A DNA stretch of 64,000 nt. Source: ZC4RG35 sp040878345. Its GTDB lineage: Bacteria; Actinomycetota; Acidimicrobiia; Spongiisociales; ZC4RG35. Positions 17,064 to 24,405 of this stretch are shown one piece after another. Position 1 is the first letter of the stretch. The number at the start of each line of letters is the position of its first letter. Position numbers and translations under genes: made by a program. Location: positions 98,061 through 162,060 of the forward strand of contig JBBDML010000005.1 in NCBI GenBank assembly GCA_040878345.1, in the 5' to 3' direction. The notes under the pieces were generated by a model that was not told the DNA's origin, made no database searches, and worked only from the letters and a program-made list of their open reading frames with translations.

Positions 17064-18263
17064 ATGCCCACCGCCGTCGTCCTCCTCCCCACCACCACCT
17101 ACCGGGCGGCCGACTTCGTCCGGGCGGCCGAGGGGCTGGGCATCGAACTGGTCATCGCCTCGGAGCAGCCTCCTCCGTTCGACATGGGCGACCGTTACCT
17201 CCAGATCGACTGCTCCGATCCCGACCAGGCCGCCGAGGCCATCACCAGGCTCGGTGAGAGGTCTCCTTTGGACGGTGTGGTCGCCGCCGATGATGCCGGG
17301 GTGGTGATCGCGGCGCTGGCGGGCACCGCCCTGGGATTGCGCGCCAACGATCCCGAGGCGGCCGCCGCAACCAGGGACAAGGCGATGCAGCGGGAGATGA
17401 TGAGGAGGGCCGAGGTACCCCAGCCGGGCTTCGCCCGAGTGCCCTCCGGATCTGACGGAGAGGACGCTGCCGCCGCCGTCGGCTATCCGCTGGTGGTCAA
17501 GCCGCTGGACCGGTCGGCGGGGCAGGGTGTGATCCGGGTTGACGACGAACAGCACTTGGGTCCGGCATTGGCACGGGCGCGCTCGATCGTCGGGGCAACC
17601 GCACCGCTGCTCGTCGAGGAGTACATGAAGGGAGAGGAGGTGGCCCTGGAGGGCATCGTGCGCGATGGCGATCTGACCACGCTCACCATCTTCGACAAGC
17701 CCGATACTGGAGACGGGCCCTACTTCCCCGAGACCATCCTGGTCACGCCGACCCGTCTCGACGATGAGGCCCAGGCCGAGTGCCGGAGGGTGGCCGAGGC
17801 CGCACTCGGTGCGATCGGGATCACCCACGGGCCGGTCCATGTGGAGCTCAAGGTCGAGGGGCGGGTGGTCAGGGTGATCGAGGTGGCGGCCAGGTCGATC
17901 GGCGGTCTCTGCTCGCGAAGCCTCAATTTCGGGCTCCTCGGCACCACGCTCGAGGCCCTGATCCTGCGCAACGCCATCGGCATGGAGAAGCCGGAGTTGC
18001 GGCGGGAGCCCACCGCCAGCGGTGTTCTCATGATCCCGATCACGCGGGCCGGTCGGCTGATCGCCGTCGAGGGTCTCGACGACGTTCGCACCCTGGAGCA
18101 CGTCTCTGCGATAGACATCACCATCACCCCGGGCAGCCAGTTGCAGCCGCCGCCCGAGGGCGACCGGTACCTGGGTTTCATCTTTGCCCGGGGCCTCGAG
18201 CGGGAGCAGGTGGAAGCCGCCCTGCGTCAGGCGATGGATCTGGTCGAGGTCGTAGTCGAGTGA
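17064..18263 (+). CDS. ATP-grasp domain carboxylate-amine ligase-like protein
   Basis: A 399-residue ATP-grasp enzyme. It has an N-terminal Rossmann-like part (VVLLPTTTYRAADFVRAA), the ATP-binding lysine region YPLVVKPLDRSAGQGV, LLVEEYMKGEEVALEG, and the metal-binding GPVHVELKVEGRVVRVIEVAARSIGG, where the Glu/Asn position of the catalytic core is recognisable. Arrangement and length resemble the carnosine-synthase/BacD-like ligases, which make amide bonds between a carboxylate and an amino group, but the substrates cannot be read from sequence. It lies between the divergent nfuA-like gene and tRNA-Arg. Confidence 0.85.
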   Translation: MPTAVVLLPTTTYRAADFVRAAEGLGIELVIASEQPPPFDMGDRYLQIDCSDPDQAAEAITRLGERSPLDGVVAADDAGVVIAALAGTALGLRANDPEAAAATRDKAMQREMMRRAEVPQPGFARVPSGSDGEDAAAAVGYPLVVKPLDRSAGQGVIRVDDEQHLGPALARARSIVGATAPLLVEEYMKGEEVALEGIVRDGDLTTLTIFDKPDTGDGPYFPETILVTPTRLDDEAQAECRRVAEAALGAIGITHGPVHVELKVEGRVVRVIEVAARSIGGLCSRSLNFGLLGTTLEALILRNAIGMEKPELRREPTASGVLMIPITRAGRLIAVEGLDDVRTLEHVSAIDITITPGSQLQPPPEGDRYLGFIFARGLEREQVEAALRQAMDLVEVVVE

Positions 18264-18341
18264 CCCTCTCCGTGCGACCCGGGTTTTGCCAATGGAGACC
18301 AGTCCCGAAAGTCGATCAATACCAGGCCAATTCAGATATTG

Positions 18342-18414
18342 CGCCCCCGGGAGGACTCGAACCTCCGACACCAGGTTTAGGAAACCTGTGCTCTATCCCC
18401 TGAGCTACGAGGGC
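18342..18414 (-). tRNA. tRNA-Arg (anticodon CCT)
   Basis: The cloverleaf was folded by eye. The acceptor stem is GCCCTCG/CGGGGGC with one G-T pair, the D arm contains AGCTCAGGGGATAGAGC, the anticodon stem is CAGGT/ACCTG with loop TTCCTAA giving anticodon CCT, and the T arm is GGAGG-TTCGAGT-CCTCC. The 3' CCA is not encoded. It reads AGG codons. A damaged copy of its 3' half lies at 15775-15820. Confidence 0.95.
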
Positions 18415-18569
18415 GGTATGGGTTGACCCACGCAGGAAACCGGACGTTGCCAACTCTCGAGTACAGGGTAGAGGGACCGAGGCGCGAATCCGTGGGCCCA
18501 AGAAGGTGGTTGGGCGTGAGGCGTTGATCGGGACAGGGCGAGCACGAGAGGCGCCGCCGTGTCTGACCG

Positions 18570-19634
18570 TTACGGGCTGCGACCTGATGTGGGTTGTCGG
18601 AATCTGATACGTCCGTGGTCGGGATGCTGGTAGATCTGGAACCCTTGTTCGTGGACCACCACCTGGTGGTGGTACCAGCAGAGGAGGATCAGGTTGTCCT
18701 GGTCGGTCCTCCCCCCGTCGGACCAGGGGATCCGGTGATGGGCCTGTATCCGGTGGCGGCTATCGCAGCCGTCGGCGGCACAGACACCCAGATACCTGTC
18801 GATCAGGGCACGTCGTAGGGATGGAGGGACCACCCGGTGTTTGCGGCCGTAGTCCATATACCGGCCGTCTGCGGTCCTGGCGATCACTTCGGTGACCGAA
18901 TCACAGATGACAGCCTGGAGTGCCTCCCGTGCCATGATCGGACCGGCTTCGAGGATCACACCCGTCTCCCCGTTGGTCCCTACCGCATGGGTGGCGTCGA
19001 CGAATACGGTGACATGAGCCGGGACCGGGTCCTCTGACACGCAGAGTTCGAACAGGGCGGTGGCCTTCCGCCATGAGCTATCACCGGTCGACCCGTCGGG
19101 AAGCTCTGGGAGCTGGTCGGCCATCCCGGAGAGCACCTTGTCGACCATCGCCCCGGCATGAGCATCCAATCCACCCCAAAGCTTCCACCACGACTCATCC
19201 AAAGAAGGCTGGAGGACCAGGAACCGGTCATCGGCCGACCTGAACTCGGCATCGGCAGAAACCCCGGCCCGTCTGGCGGCCTCCCGTTGCACCCCGGACA
19301 CGTCCAGATGCTCCAACAGGCCAACATCTACAGGAATCCGGGAGAGAGCCTCGACCCGGTCGAAGGAGACACCCGAGACCAGAGCCTCCCGCAGCTCAGG
19401 ACGTCCCACCGTCCTCCGCATCGTCCTGACCAGTGATTTGGCTGTGTCCTTGCCCACATCCAGACGAGCCGCCGTCCAATCCGACAAGGATCTGAAGCCG
19501 TCCCCGGTAGCCACCTGACGGGAATCCAACACCTCCAACACCATCAGCTGACGGGCACGAAGCCGGTCGATCAGCTGCTGATCAGAGGACAACAACCCTT
19601 CGAGGTGGTCGGTACTGAAGCACTCCCACTCCAT
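18570..19634 (-). CDS. DUF222 / HNH endonuclease domain protein (13E12 repeat family)
   Basis: A 354-residue protein with the layout of the actinobacterial 13E12/DUF222 family. It has an N-terminal helical domain (ARQLMVLEVLDSRQVA, LSDWTAARLDVGKDTAKSLV) and a C-terminal HNH nuclease module with the zinc-knuckle cysteines C-x4-C (CAADGC) and the motif IQAHHRIPWSDGG...NLILLCWYHH. The family is repeated many times in actinobacterial genomes and often moves; its biological role is not settled. ATG 19634 has TATGTT six bases upstream (19646-19641), suggesting a leaderless mRNA. It is divergent from the MFS gene. Confidence 0.9.
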   Translation of the reverse strand: MEWECFSTDHLEGLLSSDQQLIDRLRARQLMVLEVLDSRQVATGDGFRSLSDWTAARLDVGKDTAKSLVRTMRRTVGRPELREALVSGVSFDRVEALSRIPVDVGLLEHLDVSGVQREAARRAGVSADAEFRSADDRFLVLQPSLDESWWKLWGGLDAHAGAMVDKVLSGMADQLPELPDGSTGDSSWRKATALFELCVSEDPVPAHVTVFVDATHAVGTNGETGVILEAGPIMAREALQAVICDSVTEVIARTADGRYMDYGRKHRVVPPSLRRALIDRYLGVCAADGCDSRHRIQAHHRIPWSDGGRTDQDNLILLCWYHHQVVVHEQGFQIYQHPDHGRIRFRQPTSGRSP

Positions 19635-19730
19635 ACCTCGAACATACGTTCTAGCCGTGACAGATTCAAGACTCTCCTAGACCAATCCAAAGAATCCTTA
19701 TCCACAGGCGGGGGACAGTGCGAAGATTCG

Positions 19731-21002
19731 ATGTCGACTCTCGCCGAGTCGCTCGTTACCGTGCGCCTCGAATTGAGGAGGGTCGTGGAAGCCATCGCCC
19801 CATCCAGGCTGGGCAAGAGCTTCAGATGGCTGCTCGCTTCCTCGTGGGTGACGAACATCGGCGATGGCCTGGAGATCGCCGCCGGACCACTGTTGATCGC
19901 CTCCCAGACCCGTAACCCCCAGTTGGTGGCCATGGCCCTCGTTCTCCAGCGTCTCCCCTTCTTCCTGTTCGGGCTCTACGCCGGCGTTCTAGCCGACCGG
20001 TTGGACCGTCGCCGCCTCGTGGTGGTCGTGAACCTCTTGCGGGCTGCGGTGCTGACAGGTCTGGCTATCACCATCTGGACCGGCCGGGTCGACGTCACCA
20101 TCGTCCTCGTCTCGGTCTTCCTCCTCGGTCTTGCCGAGACCTTCGCCGACACCACAACCTCCACGCTGCTGCCGATGATGGTGGGCAAGGCGGATCTCGG
20201 GATCGCCAACGCCCGGATCATGGCCGGGACCCTCACCGGCAACCAACTGGTGGGTCCACCCCTCGGAGCGGCGCTCTTCGCTGCCGGGATGGTCATCCCA
20301 TTCGCCACTCAGGCGGTGTGCGTGGCTCTCGGCGCCTTCCTCGTCTCACGAATCGTGGTGACCCCCACCACCCACACATCAGAACGGTCCCATGTCCGCC
20401 GTGACGTGCTCGAGGGAGTGGGTTGGCTTTGGGGCCATCCCCCGATGAGGACCCTGTTGATCACCATCACCTTCTTCAACGTCACCTTCGGTGCGGCTTG
20501 GGCGGTCCTTGTCTTGTTGGCCATCGAGCGCCTGGGAACTGGGGAGGTCGGATATGGCCTGATGCTCACGTCCCTTGCAGTTGGCGGCGTCCTCGGCACC
20601 GTCTCATATGGCTGGCTGGAGAGGCATTACAGCCTGGCCAACATCATGAGGGTCGGGTTGCTGATCGAGACCGCCACTCATCTGGTGCTGGCCATCACTA
20701 CCACCCCGCTGGTGGCAATGGCTGCCTTGTTCTTTTTCGGCATCCACGCTTTCGTGTGGAACACGACCTCGACCGCGGTGCGGCAGCGGGCGGTCCCCAA
20801 CGAGTTCCAAGGTCGTGTCGCCAGCGTCTATTTGATGGGGGTGTTCGGGGGGCTGGTGGCTGGAGCAGCCCTCGGCGGCGTGATCGCCGGGCGTTGGGGG
20901 GTCACCGGGCCTTTCTGGTTCGCCTTTGTGGGCTCCGGGGTCATCCTGGCTCTCATCTGGCGGGATTTGGAGCACATAACCCATGCCGAGGCGGTCGACT
21001 GA
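19731..21002 (+). CDS. MFS transporter (MFS_3, drug/siderophore exporter type)
   Basis: A 423-residue protein with 12 hydrophobic segments. The N-terminal half has LASSWVTNIGDGLEIAAGPLL and the loop 2-3 motif GVLADRLDRRRLV, characteristic of the EntS-like MFS_3 group that exports siderophores or drugs. The second half has GYGLMLTSLAVGGVLG and RVASVYLMGVFGG. Substrate unknown. ATG 19731 is selected because the preceding in-frame codons overlap the promoter region of the divergent DUF222 gene; no SD is evident. Confidence 0.85.
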   Translation: MSTLAESLVTVRLELRRVVEAIAPSRLGKSFRWLLASSWVTNIGDGLEIAAGPLLIASQTRNPQLVAMALVLQRLPFFLFGLYAGVLADRLDRRRLVVVVNLLRAAVLTGLAITIWTGRVDVTIVLVSVFLLGLAETFADTTTSTLLPMMVGKADLGIANARIMAGTLTGNQLVGPPLGAALFAAGMVIPFATQAVCVALGAFLVSRIVVTPTTHTSERSHVRRDVLEGVGWLWGHPPMRTLLITITFFNVTFGAAWAVLVLLAIERLGTGEVGYGLMLTSLAVGGVLGTVSYGWLERHYSLANIMRVGLLIETATHLVLAITTTPLVAMAALFFFGIHAFVWNTTSTAVRQRAVPNEFQGRVASVYLMGVFGGLVAGAALGGVIAGRWGVTGPFWFAFVGSGVILALIWRDLEHITHAEAVD

Positions 21003-21031
21003 CCACCTGACCGGCCCTGCCTGGTGGCATC

Positions 21032-21037
21032 TAGGAT
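21032..21037 (+). promoter_or_regulatory. -10 element TAGGAT for tldD-tldE
   Basis: TAGGAT ends six bases before the ATG at 21044, the ideal distance for transcription starting at the start codon. No Shine-Dalgarno is present. Confidence 0.55.
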
Positions 21038-21043
21038 CGCCTC

Positions 21044-22483
21044 ATGTTCGATCTCGCACACGCCGCAGTCGAGGGGGCGCTCGCTGCAGGAGCCGCCTAC
21101 GCCGATGCCCGAGGCATCACCTCACGGACACAAAGCATCACTGTGCAGAACGCGGCCATCGAGTCCTCGGGCCTCCTCGAGTCATGCGGGGTGGGGGTCA
21201 GGGCGCTCATCGGGTCGTCATGGGGTTTCTATGCCGTCGGTGAGCCATCGGCTCAGGAAGCCCGAAAGGCAGGGCATGAGGCCGCCGAGATCGCCAGGGC
21301 ATCCGCCATGGTGGCTGGCCGGGCCCAGGTTCTGGCCGATGTCCCTGTCCATCAGGACGAGTACCAGACCCCTCTTGAGGAAGACCCGTTCTCGGTGTCG
21401 CTCTCGGAGAAGGTCGATCTCTTGGTGGGTGTGACCCAGACCATGATGGACACTCCCGGAGTGGCCTTGGCGAGAGGCAACCTCCAGTTCTGGGACGCCG
21501 AGAAGTGGTTCGTGTCGTCTCAGGGTCACCGTATCTTCCAGCACATGGTCGAATCCGGTGGGGGGATCTCGGCGATGGCGGTGGGCGAGGCCGAAACCCA
21601 GATCAGGTCATACCCGCAGAGCTTCGGCCACTACGAGACCGGGGGTTATGAGGTCATAAGGCGAGGGGACTACCCGGGCCACGCCGGTCGCATCGCCGAG
21701 GAAGCGGTGAGCTTGCTCACCGCCGACGAGATGGAGGAGGGCGAGACCACCCTGATCCTCGGGTCCGACCAGGTAGCCCTTCAGATCCACGAGTCGGTGG
21801 GTCACGCCGTCGAGCTCGACCGGATCCTCGGCTGGGAGGCTGCCTTCGCCGGCACGTCCCATCTCGAGCTGGCCAACCTCAATCAGCATCGGTACGGGTC
21901 GGCTCTGATGAACATCACCGCCGACGCCACGCTGCGCGGTGCCCTCGGCACCTTTGGCTATGACGACGAGGGAACTCCTGCCCAGGGGGTCGACATCGTC
22001 AAAGAGGGGACCTGGGTGGGGGTCCTATCCGGTCGTGACTCCGCATCGATCGCCGGATTGCCACCGGGGGGGATGGTCCGTGGCGATGGCTACAACCGGC
22101 TCCCGATGGTCCGGATGACCAACGTCGGCCTGCTCCCCGGTGATTCGTCGCTCGAGGAGATGATCGAAGGCACCGAGAGCGGCTATCTGATGGAGACCAA
22201 CCGCTCGTGGTCGATCGACGACCGCCGCCTCAACTTCCAATTCGGCTGCGAGATCGGGTGGGAAGTGAAGAACGGGCGGCTGGGCAAGATGGTCAAGAAC
22301 CCGACCTACACCGGGATCACCCCTCAGTTCTGGGGGTCCATGGACATGATCGGGAACCAGTCGGAGTGGGTGCTCTGGGGCCTCCCCAACTGTGGCAAGG
22401 GTCAGCCGATGCAGGTGGCACACACGGCCCATCCCGCAGTGCCCGCCCGGTTCCGCGAGGTGCGAGTGGGGGTCCGGGGATGA
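21044..22483 (+). CDS. tldD: TldD-type metalloprotease subunit
   Basis: Catalytic subunit of the TldD/TldE (PmbA) zinc peptidase, 479 residues, which degrades unfolded peptides and trims some ribosomally made peptides inside a closed heterodimer. The zinc motif HExxxH is present as HESVGH (H249, E250, H254) after the strand TTLILGSDQVALQI, followed by the conserved GSALMNITADATL and GTFGYDDEGTPAQ blocks. The C-terminal region includes FGCEIGWEVKNGRLG and YTGITPQFWGSMD, as expected. The stop overlaps the tldE start as ATGA, so the two chains are translated together. Confidence 0.93.
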   Translation: MFDLAHAAVEGALAAGAAYADARGITSRTQSITVQNAAIESSGLLESCGVGVRALIGSSWGFYAVGEPSAQEARKAGHEAAEIARASAMVAGRAQVLADVPVHQDEYQTPLEEDPFSVSLSEKVDLLVGVTQTMMDTPGVALARGNLQFWDAEKWFVSSQGHRIFQHMVESGGGISAMAVGEAETQIRSYPQSFGHYETGGYEVIRRGDYPGHAGRIAEEAVSLLTADEMEEGETTLILGSDQVALQIHESVGHAVELDRILGWEAAFAGTSHLELANLNQHRYGSALMNITADATLRGALGTFGYDDEGTPAQGVDIVKEGTWVGVLSGRDSASIAGLPPGGMVRGDGYNRLPMVRMTNVGLLPGDSSLEEMIEGTESGYLMETNRSWSIDDRRLNFQFGCEIGWEVKNGRLGKMVKNPTYTGITPQFWGSMDMIGNQSEWVLWGLPNCGKGQPMQVAHTAHPAVPARFREVRVGVRG

Positions 22484-23814
22484 GCGGGCCCTCCGACATC
22501 GCCGAGCGAGTCCTCGCCCATGTCGACTCGGGCGCCGAGGCCGAAGTCACCATCACACAGGGCCACGAGGCCTTGACCCGTTTCGCCAACTCCTACATAC
22601 ATCAGAACGTGGCCGAGGACGGCGCCTTGGTCAACCTCAAAGTCGTCATGGATGGTCGGGTGGCTTCCTCGACCACCGATCGGATGGGTGCGGACAGCCT
22701 GGAGCGTCTGGCGGCCCAGACCATGGAGGCGGCGCGTCTCCAACCGGTGGACCCTGATTGGCCCGGTTTGACCCCGCCCCAGGAGGTTCCGTCCCTCGAG
22801 CATTGGGATCAGGGGACGGCGGAGGCATCGCCGGCCGACCGGGCCCGAGTGGTCAAGCAATTCGTCGATGCAGGTAAAGGACTCGAGGCCGCCGGTTATT
22901 GCCAGACCACCGCGACCAATGTGGTCTTCGCCAACAGCGCCGGCCATCTCACCGAGGATCGGTTCACCAACGCAACTCTCGACGGCATCCATCGCGACGG
23001 GGCCGCCGCCGGGTCCGGTCATGCGGCTTCGGTTCGGTTGGCCGATCTGGACGGAGAGTCCGTTGGAGGTCTGGCATTCCGGCGGGCTAAGGCGTCCCTT
23101 GGCGCGGTGGATGTCAAAGCAGGTGACTACGAGGTGGTCTTGGCGCAGGAGTGCCTGGCCACCATTGTCATGTTCATGGCCTTCTATGGGTTCAATGCCA
23201 AGAGTCATCACGAAGGGCAGTCCTTCGTCAAGCTCGGTGAGGAACAGTTCGATCCTGGGTTCCGCCTCATCGACGACGCCACAGCCAAACAGGGGCTACA
23301 CGTCGGATTCGACTCGGAGGGATCGAGAAAGGGCCCGTTGGTCCTGATCGACGGTGGCGTCTCCAGAGCCTTGGCCCACGACCGCCGCACCGCGAGGAAG
23401 GCAGGGACCGAGACCAGCGGCCATGCGCTCGACTTTTTCGGCGGCTACTTCGGACCGATACCGACCGATCTGGTGGTCACCCCCGGACCATTGTCGGAGG
23501 ACGAGCTGGTGTCGAGCGTTGATCAGGGCCTGTATGTCTCCACCTTCAACTACTGCCGGGTGCTCGACCCCAAGACGCTGGTGGTGACCGGGCTCACCAG
23601 GAACGGGACCTTTCTCATCGAGAACGGTCGGATTGCGACACCCGTGACCAACCTGAGGTTCACCCAGTCATTCGTGGAAGCCCTCGGCCCTGGGCAGCTC
23701 AAGGGTGTGGGGAGCGACGAACGTCACGCCGACTCTGAGTTTGGAGCCGGGTTCGTGCGCTGCCCCAGCCTCCATCTCGGCTCATGGCACTTCACCGGGG
23801 GCGCCTCGGGCTGA
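22480..23814 (+). CDS. TldE/PmbA-type partner subunit of the TldD protease
   Basis: A 444-residue TldE/PmbA homologue without the HExxxH motif, as expected for the non-catalytic partner that closes the chamber. Family features are EVTITQGHEALTRFANSYIHQNV at the N-terminus, NSAGHLTEDRFTNATLDGI in the middle and NGTFLIENGRIATPVTNLRFTQS near the C-terminus. ATG 22480 overlaps the tldD stop by four bases. Together they form a two-gene operon read from the TAGGAT promoter at 21032. No substrate peptide gene is visible next to them. Confidence 0.92.
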   Translation: MSGPSDIAERVLAHVDSGAEAEVTITQGHEALTRFANSYIHQNVAEDGALVNLKVVMDGRVASSTTDRMGADSLERLAAQTMEAARLQPVDPDWPGLTPPQEVPSLEHWDQGTAEASPADRARVVKQFVDAGKGLEAAGYCQTTATNVVFANSAGHLTEDRFTNATLDGIHRDGAAAGSGHAASVRLADLDGESVGGLAFRRAKASLGAVDVKAGDYEVVLAQECLATIVMFMAFYGFNAKSHHEGQSFVKLGEEQFDPGFRLIDDATAKQGLHVGFDSEGSRKGPLVLIDGGVSRALAHDRRTARKAGTETSGHALDFFGGYFGPIPTDLVVTPGPLSEDELVSSVDQGLYVSTFNYCRVLDPKTLVVTGLTRNGTFLIENGRIATPVTNLRFTQSFVEALGPGQLKGVGSDERHADSEFGAGFVRCPSLHLGSWHFTGGASG

Positions 23815-23906
23815 ATCCCCACGAGGGCGAGGCGCGGCTGTCACAGGGGAGGAGGTGCGCCCCGCCATATCGTGGGCCCTGGCGTACGCCAGGTTCTCCG
23901 TCCGCG

Positions 23907-24359
23907 TCAGCTGACGGAGTCTCGTAGGCTTCGAACCTGGTCGTGCGCTTGCTGGACCTGGGATGCCTGTGATTCGATTATCGGTCGCAACTCGCCCAGA
24001 TCGCTGCGGTCGAGAACCCGTTGGTACTCGCCAACGGTGTGATCCTCGGCATTCTCCGCGGCAGCCAGGACGATGTGGGGGTCGTCACCGGTCAGGGCGT
24101 CACCGAGGGCCATCCAACCGCGACTCAGGGTCCCGGCGACCGTCCCCCCGTTATCGATGGTGATCCCCTTGTCGGCGGCGACGTTGCGCAGCTCGGTGGA
24201 GAACATCTGACGTTGTGACGACAGGTCGATCATGACGTCGGCGAGATCTGGATGGCCGTCGTCGGCCAGCCTCTCTGAGGCCATTTCGAAGCCCTTGCGG
24301 TCGTCCTCGAGGGTCTCGACCAGGTCTTCTATCACGGCAATGAGCTCGTTACGCTCCAT
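23907..24359 (-). CDS. DUF2383-type four-helix bundle (ferritin-like) protein
   Basis: A 150-residue, mostly helical protein. ELIAVIEDLVETLEDDRKGF, DVMIDLSSQRQMFSTEL and LAAAENAEDHTVGEYQRVLD match the PA2169/DUF2383 family, which folds as a ferritin-like four-helix bundle with an unclear stress-related role. ATG 24359 has AAGGAGG seven bases upstream, which settles the start against a longer open frame. It is downstream of the large membrane hydrolase gene on the same strand, 46 bases away, and could be co-transcribed. Confidence 0.8.
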   Translation of the reverse strand: MERNELIAVIEDLVETLEDDRKGFEMASERLADDGHPDLADVMIDLSSQRQMFSTELRNVAADKGITIDNGGTVAGTLSRGWMALGDALTGDDPHIVLAAAENAEDHTVGEYQRVLDRSDLGELRPIIESQASQVQQAHDQVRSLRDSVS

Positions 24360-24405
24360 ATGAACCTCCTTGGCTCGAGGGCGACCTACCCCGGATCGAA
24401 CCAGT

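Noticed and set aside
18264..18341. A search for an integrase or excisionase near tRNA-Arg
   Set aside because: No recombinase-like gene is present here or anywhere in 15656-18570.
16797..18371. A 524-codon minus-strand frame
   Set aside because: It is antisense to the ATP-grasp gene and out of frame with the NfuA-like gene; composition is typical of GC-rich shadow frames.
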